Assembly: GCF_000445445.1 (NCBI RefSeq)
Contig: NZ_ASXP01000001.1
Location: 976,501 to 1,040,500 of the forward strand
Direction: 5' to 3'
DNA from: Sporomusa ovata DSM 2662
GTDB lineage: Bacteria; Bacillota; Negativicutes; Sporomusales; Sporomusaceae
DNA: 64,000 nucleotides
Shown here: piece by piece, positions 1 through 8,100 of the stretch
Numbering within the stretch: the stretch's first letter is position 1
Layout: the number at the start of each line of letters is the position of its first letter
The notes under the pieces: model-generated
Told to the model about the DNA's origin: nothing
The model's input: only the letters and a program-made list of their open reading frames with translations
Database searches by the model: none
Made by a program: the position numbers and the translations under genes

Positions 1-114
1 GCCAAAGAAGCTTTGAATCAGGTCTTAGAGCATTTTGCCACTGCAGAATACGTTGAACATGTTAATGGGCAGTGGCGAATTAAAGTAATTGTTGTAATGG
101 AACGTGTTGAATAG
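1..114 (+). CDS. C-terminal end of an unidentified protein (partial)
   Basis: Frame 1 is open from the window edge to TAG at 112-114 and encodes 37 residues ending in RIKVIVVMERVE. It is followed 8 nt later by a terminator hairpin, which supports it being the 3' end of a real gene. I do not recognise the family from this short tail; the start lies outside the window. Confidence 0.6.
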   Translation, partial: AKEALNQVLEHFATAEYVEHVNGQWRIKVIVVMERVE

Positions 115-121
115 GAAATTT

Positions 122-152
122 AGCCGTCTGCCTTCAAGTGGGCGGTTTTTGC
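122..152 (+). terminator. Intrinsic terminator after the partial gene
   Basis: A GC-rich stem (arms around GCCGTCTGCC and GGGCGGTT, with G-U pairs and a TTCAAG loop) is followed by a T run. It separates the upstream partial gene from the abrB promoter. Confidence 0.6.
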
Positions 153-186
153 ATTTTATTTTATGCATTATCCTGAAAAAAGATGA

Positions 187-215
187 TTGACAAGTATTAT
201 ATAAATTGGTATATT
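187..215 (+). promoter_or_regulatory. Sigma-A type promoter of abrB
   Basis: TTGACA at 187-192 and TATATT at 210-215 are separated by exactly 17 nt, a near-consensus vegetative promoter. The expected start of transcription is near 222, about 40 nt before the abrB start codon. Confidence 0.75.
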
Positions 216-230
216 TAACTTGTAATATTT

Positions 231-237
231 TGTCGAA
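231..237 (+). promoter_or_regulatory. Spo0A-type 0A box in the abrB leader
   Basis: TGTCGAA, the core of the Spo0A binding box, sits at 231-237, about 10 nt downstream of the predicted transcription start. In Bacillus subtilis Spo0A represses abrB from boxes placed downstream of the promoter. The same architecture is inferred here from sequence alone. Confidence 0.55.
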
Positions 238-262
238 TATGGCAGAACAGGAGAAATGCAAA

Positions 263-511
263 ATGAAAGCAACTGGAATTGTTAGAAGAGTGGATGAGCT
301 TGGTCGAGTAGTACTACCTATTGAATTGCGTCGTATCTTTGGCATCGAACAAAAAGATGGCCTTGAGATATATACCGAAAATGACCGAATCGTTTTGCGG
401 AAACATGAGCCTGCTTGTGTATTCTGCGAAGGTGTTAATGAGGTAGTACAATTCAAGGGAAAAAATGTTTGTAAAGAATGCCTTACAGCTATGAGTCACA
501 AAGCAGTTTAA
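263..511 (+). CDS. abrB: AbrB-family transition-state regulator
   Basis: An 82-residue DNA-binding protein of the SpoVT/AbrB swapped-hairpin family. The N-terminus MKATGIVRRVDELGRVV is the canonical AbrB start, and residues 1-50 form the DNA-binding fold. The C-terminal third has two CxxC pairs (Cys52/55 and Cys70/73), a putative zinc ribbon common in clostridial AbrB proteins. An in-frame ATG lies upstream at 206, but it falls in the promoter -10 region; the ATG at 263 has a GGAG 10 nt before it and matches the family start. Members repress stationary-phase and sporulation genes during exponential growth. The gene is flanked by terminators, so it is monocistronic, with its own promoter and a 0A box. 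Confidence 0.93.
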   Translation: MKATGIVRRVDELGRVVLPIELRRIFGIEQKDGLEIYTENDRIVLRKHEPACVFCEGVNEVVQFKGKNVCKECLTAMSHKAV

Positions 512-540
512 TAATTGATCAATATTTTGATAGCATAGTT

Positions 541-572
541 AGCCGTCTTGCCTTCGGGTTACGGCTTTTTTC
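541..572 (+). terminator. Intrinsic terminator of abrB
   Basis: AGCCGT and ACGGCT form a perfect stem closing a CCTTCGGG tetraloop-like apex, followed by TTTTTT. Confidence 0.8.
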
Positions 573-638
573 TTTTGTTTTTTTTATCATCATGCTATAA
601 TTTTTATTAATTGACACGAAGTGAAGTGGGAGGAAAAA

Positions 639-1142
639 TTGCTCAAATTATTAGTGCCTTGTATGGTGGTAAATACTTTGTATGATATCAAGCTTACTGA
701 ATTGAAGCAACAAGGTATTCGCGGTATAGTGTTTGATATTGATAATACTATAATTCCCTGGAACAGCCCGGATATCTGTCCTGAAGTATTGGCATGGCTA
801 AATTATTTGGCTGCCCAGGATTTCAAACTGTGTTTCGTGTCTAATAATGGCAACAGGCGAGTGAGTAAAATAGCGGAACAATGTGGTATTCCCTTCGTGG
901 CCCGGGCGCTAAAACCATTGCGCAGCGGCTTTCGTCAAGCGGCTCATACTATGGGATTACACCCGGAAACAGTTGCTGTTGTCGGGGATCAACTTTTTAC
1001 AGACATATTAGGTGGTAACCGCCTCGGCATGGTTACTATTTGGGTTAAACCATTGACTACTAAGGAATTTATTGGCACAAAAGTTAGCCGCCAACTGGAA
1101 AAGTTGGCTGTATACATATTAAAAGTGACTGGGCGACTATAG
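639..1142 (+). CDS. YqeG-family HAD phosphatase
   Basis: A 167-residue HAD-IIIA-type hydrolase. Motif I appears as VFDIDNTIIPW and motif IV as GDQLFTDILGG. The family is related to mitochondrial phosphatidylglycerophosphate phosphatase Gep4, but the physiological substrate of the Firmicute YqeG proteins is not firmly known to me. I choose the TTG at 639, which has GGGAGG 5 nt upstream and gives the typical MLKLLVP start; a GTG at 621 would add six residues and place the Shine-Dalgarno sequence inside the gene. In many Firmicutes yqeG precedes yqeH and aroE; here aroE follows directly and yqeH is absent. Confidence 0.85.
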   Translation: MLKLLVPCMVVNTLYDIKLTELKQQGIRGIVFDIDNTIIPWNSPDICPEVLAWLNYLAAQDFKLCFVSNNGNRRVSKIAEQCGIPFVARALKPLRSGFRQAAHTMGLHPETVAVVGDQLFTDILGGNRLGMVTIWVKPLTTKEFIGTKVSRQLEKLAVYILKVTGRL

Positions 1143-1192
1143 AAAGCAAAGTTTGGGGATAAGTATAACTTGATACCGAAGGAGTAATGAGT

Positions 1193-2059
1193 ATGCAGAT
1201 AACTGCCAAAACTCAAAAAGTAGGATTGCTAGGGTGGCCGCTTGGTCATTCATTATCACCGGCCATGCACAACGCTGCCTTTGCTGTTAGTGGCTTGGAT
1301 TACATATATTTGCCATTGTCTACGCCGCCGAATTTATTGTCACAAGCGGTTGCAGGGATTAGGGCGCTGGGGTTTGCCGGTGTGAATGTGACTATTCCGC
1401 ACAAGGTTACCGTAATGGATTATTTGGATGAAGTTGATACCAGTGCTAAGCTGGTCGGAGCTGTCAATACCATAGTAGTAAAAGAAGAACGCCTAATTGG
1501 TTATAACACCGATGCTGACGGCTATATCTGTTCCCTTAAGCAAGCAGGCATTACTGTAGCTGGTAAATCTGCCGTTGTTTTTGGAGCAGGTGGTGCTGCG
1601 CGGGCCGTAGTTGCCGGACTGGTCGGTGCCAATATTGCCTCAGTAACTATTGGGGCTCGTGATCAAAGCAAGGCTGATGGCATTGCGCAGTTAGTTGCTG
1701 GAACTGTACCAGTAATGGGTGTTGCCTGGGATAGTAGTACGTTTGTTGCAGCATTGTCTCAAACCAATCTTGTGGTCAATGCAACCCCCTTGGGCATGTA
1801 TCCGGCTATTGCCAGTCAACCGTCAGTTCCTTGGGATCTCCTGCAACAGTCAGTGGTAATCTCTGATTTAGTATATAATCCGCCGATAACTAGTTTTTTA
1901 GCTGAGGGTACTCGCCGGGGACATACGGTAGTTGGCGGGGCAGGCATGTTGATTGAGCAGGGAGCGCTGGCATTTGAATTGTGGACAGGCTGCAAGGCAG
2001 ACACGCAGGTAATGCGTCAGGCATTGCTAGCAGGGTTAGAAGCTATTATAAAAAAATAA
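1193..2059 (+). CDS. aroE: Shikimate dehydrogenase (NADP+)
   Basis: Reduces 3-dehydroshikimate to shikimate. The substrate-binding N-terminus GWPLGHSLSPAMHN, the catalytic lysine in NVTIPHK, the dinucleotide loop GAGGAARAV and NATPLGM are all present in the usual order over 288 residues. ATG codons occur at 1187 and 1193; AAGGAG at 1179-1184 is 8 nt from the second, which I prefer. It lies 50 nt after the YqeG gene and is probably co-transcribed with it. Three more shikimate genes (aroC, aroK, aroB) lie within the following pilus locus. Confidence 0.95.
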   Translation: MQITAKTQKVGLLGWPLGHSLSPAMHNAAFAVSGLDYIYLPLSTPPNLLSQAVAGIRALGFAGVNVTIPHKVTVMDYLDEVDTSAKLVGAVNTIVVKEERLIGYNTDADGYICSLKQAGITVAGKSAVVFGAGGAARAVVAGLVGANIASVTIGARDQSKADGIAQLVAGTVPVMGVAWDSSTFVAALSQTNLVVNATPLGMYPAIASQPSVPWDLLQQSVVISDLVYNPPITSFLAEGTRRGHTVVGGAGMLIEQGALAFELWTGCKADTQVMRQALLAGLEAIIKK

Positions 2060-2225
2060 TAAAAATTTATTTGAATTTTATTAAAAAATCTGCGTATTTA
2101 CAGCAGGAATTTTGATTTGGAGTGCGAATACAGTCAATATAAAACATTAATTGTAATAACTGGTAAATATATGTGGCAATGAAGCTTGGGACTATATTAT
2201 GGCACTTAGTTCAGGCTGAGTAAGT

Positions 2226-2283
2226 AAAAGCAACCGACCATCCGCAAAACAAGTTCTGTTTTGCTATGCCGGTTGCTTTTTTT
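2226..2283 (+). terminator. Compound intrinsic terminator between aroE and pilB
   Basis: Outer arms AAAAGCAACCG (2226-2236) and CGGTTGCTTTT (2270-2280) pair perfectly. Inside an internal loop, a second 8-bp stem GCAAAACA/TGTTTTGC (2244-2251, 2257-2264) caps the structure. A run of seven T follows. It either ends the aroE transcript or attenuates a pilus transcript starting upstream. Confidence 0.75.
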
Positions 2284-2314
2284 GCCCTACCAGAAATTAA
2301 CCAGGATCAACATC

Positions 2315-2336
2315 GGCTTTGGCTTTTGCCAAAGCC
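2315..2336 (+). other. Perfect hairpin in the pilB leader
   Basis: GGCTTTGGC and GCCAAAGCC form a 9-bp perfect stem with a TTTT loop. No T run follows, so it is not a standard terminator; a role in mRNA stability or regulation is possible but unproven. Confidence 0.5.
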
Positions 2337-2379
2337 CTGAGGCAAGCCGTGTTTTATATATTTGAGTGGAGACAACAGC

Positions 2380-4056
2380 ATGTTAAATAGCCGTAAACAC
2401 TTGGGGGACTTGCTAATTGAAGCTAACTATCTCAGACAGGAGCAACTGGAGCAGGCAGTAAGTGTTCAAAAAAAGACGGGTGAACGACTGGAAAAGGTAC
2501 TTATTAATTTAGGCTATATTACGGAAGCCAATATGATTGAAGTACTGGAATTCCAGCTCGGTGTGCCATATGTTAATATGGTGGCTATGGATGTCCCGCA
2601 CGAAATTGCTGCAACGATTCCTGTTTCCCTGGCTGAACGCTACCAGGTTATTCCTATCAAAAAAGAGGGGCGTAAATTAACACTTGCCATGGCTGATCCC
2701 ACAAACTTTTTTGCTATTGATGATGTGCGAATGGCATCTGGTTGCGAAGTTGAACCAGTAATTGCCGCCGAACGTGAAATTATAAGGGCCATTAATCAGT
2801 CTTATGGTGTGCAGGACTTAGTTGAGAAGGCTGTTAACAAGCTGAAAGCAGATGAATCCGGTGGTATTGCTGAAGTTCAACTGCCAGATGAAGCACCAAT
2901 AGTAAGTATTGTTAACTCCATTATCAGTCAAGCCATTAAAGAACGTGCCAGCGATATTCACGTTGAACCACAGGAAAAGTCGCTTAGAGTTCGGTTCAGA
3001 GTTGATGGTGTGCTACGAGAAGTTGTTACTTTTCCACGCCATACCCATGCGGCCATCATTTCCCGGATTAAAATTATGAGTGAACTGGACATTGCCGAAA
3101 AGCGGCTGCCGCAGGATGGGCGGATAAAGATTCTGGAATTTGGGCGGGAGATTGACCTTAGGGTGTCGACCTTGCCAACAATAACTGGTGAAAAAATTGT
3201 TTTGCGGATACTTGATAAAAATTCGATTATTTGTGATATTAAGGGACTAGGCTTTACCTCTCATAATTTAACACGGTATCGGAAGTTGTATTCCCAATCC
3301 TATGGCATGATTCTCGTAACAGGACCAACCGGATCGGGCAAAACAACAACCTTATATTCAACTCTGACCGAAATCAGTACTCCAAGCAAAAATGTTATCA
3401 CTGTCGAAGAACCGGTTGAATATCGGTTGGACGGTGTCAATCAGGTGCAGATAAATCATAAGGCTGGCCTGAATTTTGCTAATGGCTTGCGCTCTATTTT
3501 GCGTCAGGACCCCAATGTAGTGATGGTCGGTGAGATACGGGATGCCGAGACAGCCGATATTGCCATTCGTGCGGCGCTTACTGGCCACTTGGTATTTAGC
3601 ACACTGCATACCAATGATGCGCCTGGGGCAATTACCAGGCTAATTGATATGGGTATTGAACCCTTTCTGGTAGCCTCTTCGGTGCTTGGAATTGTTGCAC
3701 AACGCCTGGTACGGGTGATATGCCCGGAGTGCAAGCAACAATATGTGCCTGAGGTTGGTTCACCGGAGTGGCAGTTTCTGGGAAATGATTCCGGGCGGGA
3801 AATTGTCTTATTTCGGGGCGCCGGTTGCTCCTGTTGCAGTCATACCGGCTATCTTGGCCGTATGGCCATCCAAGAGGTAATGTCTGTCAGCTCAGCAGTG
3901 CGCGAGGCTATTAACCGGCAAGTATCCAATGACATGTTAGCAACGCTTGCCGCAAAAGAAGGTATGATATCAATGCGTGAGGATGGTATTGCTAAGGCAT
4001 ATAACGGTCTTACTACAGTGTCGGAGGTTATGCGAGTTGCCTACGCCGGAACATGA
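2380..4056 (+). CDS. pilB: Type IV pilus extension ATPase PilB (GspE family)
   Basis: Cytoplasmic hexameric motor that powers pilin polymerisation. The 558-residue protein has an N-terminal MshEN/T2SSE_N domain, Walker A GPTGSGKTTT, the Walker B region VVMVGEIRDAETAD and a C-terminal tetracysteine zinc site (CPEC and CSCC) typical of extension but not retraction ATPases. The ATG at 2380 has GTGGAG 8 nt upstream; an in-frame TTG at 2362 precedes that Shine-Dalgarno site. First gene of the pilus locus, followed by pilT after 21 nt. Confidence 0.95.
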   Translation: MLNSRKHLGDLLIEANYLRQEQLEQAVSVQKKTGERLEKVLINLGYITEANMIEVLEFQLGVPYVNMVAMDVPHEIAATIPVSLAERYQVIPIKKEGRKLTLAMADPTNFFAIDDVRMASGCEVEPVIAAEREIIRAINQSYGVQDLVEKAVNKLKADESGGIAEVQLPDEAPIVSIVNSIISQAIKERASDIHVEPQEKSLRVRFRVDGVLREVVTFPRHTHAAIISRIKIMSELDIAEKRLPQDGRIKILEFGREIDLRVSTLPTITGEKIVLRILDKNSIICDIKGLGFTSHNLTRYRKLYSQSYGMILVTGPTGSGKTTTLYSTLTEISTPSKNVITVEEPVEYRLDGVNQVQINHKAGLNFANGLRSILRQDPNVVMVGEIRDAETADIAIRAALTGHLVFSTLHTNDAPGAITRLIDMGIEPFLVASSVLGIVAQRLVRVICPECKQQYVPEVGSPEWQFLGNDSGREIVLFRGAGCSCCSHTGYLGRMAIQEVMSVSSAVREAINRQVSNDMLATLAAKEGMISMREDGIAKAYNGLTTVSEVMRVAYAGT

Positions 4057-4077
4057 ATCGGGAAGAGGAGAGAACAT

Positions 4078-5136
4078 ATGCTAACTATAGATAATCTGCT
4101 GCAAGAGGCCGTAGTAGCACAAGCCTCTGATATTCATCTTACTAGCGGGGTTTCTCCAATTTTTCGTATCAGAGGCGTTTTAACTGCAACTCAACATCAG
4201 GTACTTAACGATAAAGATACCGAAGCAATGGTTACGGCAATTACTAATGCTGAGCAGAAAGAAAAATTTCAGCAGCTTGGTGAGCTTGATTTTTCGTATG
4301 CCATAGTAGGTTTGAGTCGTTTTCGTATTAATACTTTCCGGCAGCGTAGTTCCTGTGCCATAGCTATCCGGGTGGTGGCTGAGCAGATACCTACATTAGA
4401 ACAGCTTGGGCATAGGGAAGTGTTAAAAGTGTTGGCTCGTAAGCCGCGAGGACTGGTGCTTGTCACTGGGCCTACCGGCAGCGGTAAATCAACTACATTG
4501 GCAGCCATGCTTGATTTAATTAACACCGAGCGGGCTTGTCACATCATTACTTTAGAAGATCCTATTGAATATCTGCATAGGCATAAAAAAAGTATTGTTA
4601 ATCAACGCGAGATTAACACTGATACCAAGTCGTTCGCCAACGCGCTCAGGGCAGCGCTCAGGGAAGATCCGGATGTAATTCTGGTGGGTGAGATGCGCGA
4701 TGCAGAGACAATTGGTATTGCCATAACTGCTGCTGAAACTGGACATTTAGTGTTTGCTACCTTACATACTAGCGATGCTGCGCAGACTATTGACCGAATT
4801 ATTGATGTATTTCCACCCTACCAGCAGCAGCAAATCCGGACTCAGTTGTCACTTACGCTGCAGGGAATTGTGGCGCAGCAGCTATTGCCGTGCCGCGACG
4901 ATTTAGGCCGGGTAGCCGCCATGGAGGTGCTAATGGCCACACCCGCGGTGCGCAATATAATCCGGGAAGGCAAGACCCAGCAGCTTGTATCAGTTATCCA
5001 AACAGGGGCTAAGACTGGCATGCAGGCTATGGATATGTCGCTGCGTGATCTATACTGGAAAGGTATTGTGACCTATGAGGAAGCACTGGCGCGAGCGATG
5101 GATCAGGAAACATTTGTCCGGCTGGTAAACGGTTAA
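4078..5136 (+). CDS. pilT: Type IV pilus retraction ATPase PilT
   Basis: Hexameric motor that depolymerises the pilus for twitching or DNA uptake. The 352-residue length is usual. Walker A GPTGSGKSTT, the Walker B region VILVGEMRDAETI and, near the C-terminus, AVRNIIRE, a variant of the AIRNLIRE motif diagnostic of PilT, are visible. There is no zinc tetracysteine, unlike PilB just upstream. The ATG has GAGGAG upstream. Extension and retraction motors adjacent to each other indicate a dynamic pilus. Confidence 0.95.
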   Translation: MLTIDNLLQEAVVAQASDIHLTSGVSPIFRIRGVLTATQHQVLNDKDTEAMVTAITNAEQKEKFQQLGELDFSYAIVGLSRFRINTFRQRSSCAIAIRVVAEQIPTLEQLGHREVLKVLARKPRGLVLVTGPTGSGKSTTLAAMLDLINTERACHIITLEDPIEYLHRHKKSIVNQREINTDTKSFANALRAALREDPDVILVGEMRDAETIGIAITAAETGHLVFATLHTSDAAQTIDRIIDVFPPYQQQQIRTQLSLTLQGIVAQQLLPCRDDLGRVAAMEVLMATPAVRNIIREGKTQQLVSVIQTGAKTGMQAMDMSLRDLYWKGIVTYEEALARAMDQETFVRLVNG

Positions 5137-5173
5137 TTGTTTATTCACTTGGTAAACAGCGAGGTGTTCCTAG

Positions 5174-6397
5174 GTGGCAAAAACATATTGCTATAGGGCA
5201 AAAAGCCGCAACGGTCAGTTGTTGTCAGGCAATATCATGGCCGAAAGTGAAGCCGCAGTAGCCGCCTATATTCAGGATAAGGGCTATTTCGTTACTCAGA
5301 TTAAAGTGCAAAAATCAGTAATCTGTACCCAAACGTTTTGGACAAGCCTGCAAAGGGTAAGTACAAAAGAGCTGGCTGTTTTCTGCCGGCAGTTTTCCAC
5401 AATGGTGGATGCTGGATTATCGTTGGTAGCCTGTCTGAGTATTTTAATTGATCAAACCTATAACCCAAAATTCAAAGCTGCTTTGCAGGTTATTTATAAG
5501 AAGATACAGGAAGGCGAAACGCTGTCACAGGCGATGAATGGGTACCTGAATATTTTTCCGGAGATTATGATCAGTATGGTGGAAACCGGGGAAGTAGGTG
5601 GTGTGCTTGACAAGGTGTTAAACAGGTTGGCAATTCACTTAGAAAAAGAGCACAAGCTGAATGAACGGATTAAATCTGCCATGGTTTATCCGGTAGTGGT
5701 TATTGGTATGGCGTTAGCTGCGGTTGCCTTTATTTTGACGTTTGTTTTGCCGACTTTTATGAAGCTGTTTGAGAATATGAAGGTTGATTTGCCTTTTTCG
5801 ACACGTATGCTACTAGATTTAAGCGGTTTTATTGCTAATTACGGTGTGTGGCTGGCTGCTATTTTAACAGTGGTTAGCTATGGATTATTAGTATTAAAAC
5901 GGCAGCCTAAGTATCGACTTGTTATAGATCAGCTGTTGTTTGTTTTACCAGTGTTTGGTTTATTGTGGCGTAAGGTAGCCATCGCCCGCTTTAGCCGTAC
6001 GCTTTCTACGTTAGTGCGGGGCGGGGTGCCTATTATTACCGCTATTGAGGTAGTAAAAAAGACTTCAGGTAATCTCAGTATGCTAAGAGCGTTAACTACG
6101 GCGCAGAATAGTATTCGTGAAGGAATGGGTTTGGCAGCACCATTGGGATCTAGCAAGGTTTTTACTCCGATGGTGGTGCAAATGGTAGCTATTGGCGAAG
6201 AAACCGGTAAATTGGATACTATGTTGGAGAAAATCGCCGATTTTTATGATAGTGATGTTGAGGACATGGTTAATCGGTTGAGTAGTATGCTGGAGCCCGT
6301 CTTGATCGGCGTTTTGGGAGTGATAATTGGGTTTATTGTGATTGCAGTAATGCTGCCGATGTTTGATGTTCTTACTAATTTCAATAAAATTGTATAA
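5174..6397 (+). CDS. pilC: Type IV pilus inner-membrane platform protein PilC
   Basis: Polytopic GspF-family protein that couples the ATPases to pilin assembly. The 407 residues contain two tandem T2SSF domains (about 65-190 and 270-395) with hydrophobic helices near 170-190, 220-240 and 375-400. The motif VEDMVNRLSSMLEPVLIG is typical of the second domain. The GTG start at 5174 has GAGGTG 7 nt upstream. It follows pilT directly, in the usual pilB-pilT-pilC order. Confidence 0.95.
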   Translation: MAKTYCYRAKSRNGQLLSGNIMAESEAAVAAYIQDKGYFVTQIKVQKSVICTQTFWTSLQRVSTKELAVFCRQFSTMVDAGLSLVACLSILIDQTYNPKFKAALQVIYKKIQEGETLSQAMNGYLNIFPEIMISMVETGEVGGVLDKVLNRLAIHLEKEHKLNERIKSAMVYPVVVIGMALAAVAFILTFVLPTFMKLFENMKVDLPFSTRMLLDLSGFIANYGVWLAAILTVVSYGLLVLKRQPKYRLVIDQLLFVLPVFGLLWRKVAIARFSRTLSTLVRGGVPIITAIEVVKKTSGNLSMLRALTTAQNSIREGMGLAAPLGSSKVFTPMVVQMVAIGEETGKLDTMLEKIADFYDSDVEDMVNRLSSMLEPVLIGVLGVIIGFIVIAVMLPMFDVLTNFNKIV

Positions 6398-6443
6398 TAG
6401 TATATGAGGGGGTGAAAAGATCATTATAACCATCAAAAACAAA

Positions 6444-6821
6444 ATGAAAAGTCAAAAAGGGTTTACATTGATTGAATTAATGGTGGTAATTGCCATAATC
6501 GGCATTCTTACTGCAATTGCCGTGCCGAAGTTTGGTTCTGCCGCTGATTCAGCTAATAAGGCCAAGATACAGGCAGATTTAAGAACATTAGATAGTGCTG
6601 TTTCTATGTACTATGCTAAAGAGGGTAAGTATCCGGATTCGTTGCTAACATTAGCACCCGATTTTATCGTAGCAGTACCTAGTGTGCCTAGTCCATATAA
6701 GGGTAGTTCGGGTTTAACATACAAACTTGATAACGAGGGGGCTTCACCTACCTATCGAGCGTATATTGAAATAACAACTGGTACAAAAATATTTGCCGAC
6801 ACTACTACTCCTGCTTGGTAA
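6444..6821 (+). CDS. Major type IV pilin precursor
   Basis: A 125-residue prepilin. The short leader MKSQKG is followed by FTLIELMVVIAIIGIL, with the required glycine at -1, phenylalanine at +1 and glutamate at +5, then a variable globular domain of about 95 residues. This is the best candidate for the major subunit; the prepilin peptidase follows. The strong AGGGGG ribosome site lies more than 30 nt before this ATG. It is correctly spaced only for the in-frame codons ATC (6420) or ATT (6423), so the true start may be a non-canonical codon giving a leader about 7-8 residues longer. Confidence 0.9.
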   Translation: MKSQKGFTLIELMVVIAIIGILTAIAVPKFGSAADSANKAKIQADLRTLDSAVSMYYAKEGKYPDSLLTLAPDFIVAVPSVPSPYKGSSGLTYKLDNEGASPTYRAYIEITTGTKIFADTTTPAW

Positions 6822-6854
6822 TTTAAATACTAAATAGCTGAAAATTAGGAGTTT

Positions 6855-7607
6855 ATGATGTTTGATTTTATGATACTAGTACTTGGCATGATAATCGGCA
6901 GCTTCCTTACTGTATGCATTTACCGTCTGCCGCAAAACCAATCAATTGTAACCTTGCCGTCACACTGTTTACATTGCAATACTAAGCTTAAAGCCTGGGA
7001 TTTAATTCCTATCCTCAGCTATCTTCTCTTGCGCGGCAAATGCCGCTACTGTGGTAAGCCTTATTCATCACGCTATGCCGTGGTGGAACTCATTACCGGA
7101 CTTTTATTTCTATGGAGCTATCAGATTGTTGGCTGGAGTCCGGACTTGCTTAAAGTATTTATATTTACAGCATTTCTTATTGTCATTACATTCATTGACT
7201 ATGATCACCAGCTTATCCTTGATAAGGTGTTACTATGGTTTGCCGGAGTTGGGGTTGCCATAAATCTAGGTAGCGGTTATCCTCACATTGCTGATATGAT
7301 TATTGCCGCCCTGGCCGGTGGTGGGTTGCTGCTCTTTGTTGCCGTGCTTACCAGAGGTGGCATGGGCGGCGGTGACATTAAATTTGTTGCTGTGCTAGGC
7401 CTGTGGTTAGGAGTAAAGCTGGTAATTGTTGCGCTGCTGTTAGCATTTATTATTGGTGGTATCGGCGGCGCGTTATTGCTTCTTTTCAAGGTGAAAGGCC
7501 GCAAAGATTTTATACCTTTTGGGCCGTTTCTTGCGGTTGGAGCTTTTATTAGTATATTGTATGGTAGTAAGCTTGTTTGGTGGTATTTGCTTACAATTGC
7601 CAAATAG
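6855..7607 (+). CDS. pilD: Prepilin peptidase (PilD/GspO)
   Basis: Membrane aspartic protease that cleaves and N-methylates prepilins. The 250-residue polytopic protein has the N-terminal zinc-binding four-cysteine region (CLHC and CRYC, about residues 38-62) of bifunctional enzymes. The catalytic aspartates lie in FIDYDHQLILD and GGGDIKF. Two adjacent ATGs (6855, 6858) are possible; AGGAG at 6847-6851 is better spaced for the second. It sits between the pilin gene and the minor pilins it should process. Confidence 0.94.
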   Translation: MMFDFMILVLGMIIGSFLTVCIYRLPQNQSIVTLPSHCLHCNTKLKAWDLIPILSYLLLRGKCRYCGKPYSSRYAVVELITGLLFLWSYQIVGWSPDLLKVFIFTAFLIVITFIDYDHQLILDKVLLWFAGVGVAINLGSGYPHIADMIIAALAGGGLLLFVAVLTRGGMGGGDIKFVAVLGLWLGVKLVIVALLLAFIIGGIGGALLLLFKVKGRKDFIPFGPFLAVGAFISILYGSKLVWWYLLTIAK

Positions 7608-7629
7608 GAATGGAAGGAAACTTTAGGAT

Positions 7630-8085
7630 ATGGCTGCCGGTGATAAACAAAACTGTGGGTTTATGTTAATTGAGCTACTCATTGTTCTGGCGATTATTGG
7701 GCTATTGGCAGCTATGGCTATTCCTAAAATGAATCAGGCAGTTGCCGAAAATGAACTGGACGGGGCGGCGCGGCTGCTAGCTGCCGATATACGTGGTATG
7801 CAACAAATGTCAATTAACGGTGGCGATACTGCATATAAACTCCGCTTTATTAATGATACTGAACCACGCTACCATTTTACTGCCGGTCCGCAAACTATAC
7901 ATAAGGTTTATTTACCTAATTCTGTAAGGATGATGGGATATCCGGGCGATATAGTATTTAGGCTGGATGGAATGCCATTTATAGGCGAGCAAACAATTGA
8001 ACTCCAGAGTAAAGTTACGGGTAAATCTCTGTATATCAAGTTGGCTCCTGTAACCGGACGGGTACGAATCAGCAATGGGGGCTAG
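7630..8085 (+). CDS. Minor pseudopilin, GspH-like
   Basis: A 151-residue prepilin-like protein. The 10-residue leader MAAGDKQNCG precedes FMLIELLIVLAIIGLLAAM, with the processing glycine and Glu at +5. The rest resembles GspH/FimT pseudopilins (a short beta-rich domain). It is the first of four consecutive minor-pilin-type genes and probably initiates or caps pilus assembly. The start has GGAAGG-like sequence upstream; this is the only reasonable start. Confidence 0.85.
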   Translation: MAAGDKQNCGFMLIELLIVLAIIGLLAAMAIPKMNQAVAENELDGAARLLAADIRGMQQMSINGGDTAYKLRFINDTEPRYHFTAGPQTIHKVYLPNSVRMMGYPGDIVFRLDGMPFIGEQTIELQSKVTGKSLYIKLAPVTGRVRISNGG

Positions 8086-8100
8086 TTGAGGAGAATTTTT

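Larger units (their letters stand above)
2060..2379 (+). other. 320-nt intergenic leader before the pilus locus
   Basis: No credible coding sequence is visible. It holds an AGCAGGA-N17-GAATA motif at 2102-2130, a compound intrinsic terminator at 2226-2283 and a perfect 9-bp hairpin at 2315-2336 that ends 29 nt before the pilB ribosome site. I do not recognise a known riboswitch here; c-di-GMP aptamer consensus elements were looked for and not found. Confidence 0.6.

Noticed and set aside
2060..2379. A c-di-GMP riboswitch upstream of pilB
   Set aside because: Neither class I nor class II consensus elements are present; only hairpins are seen.
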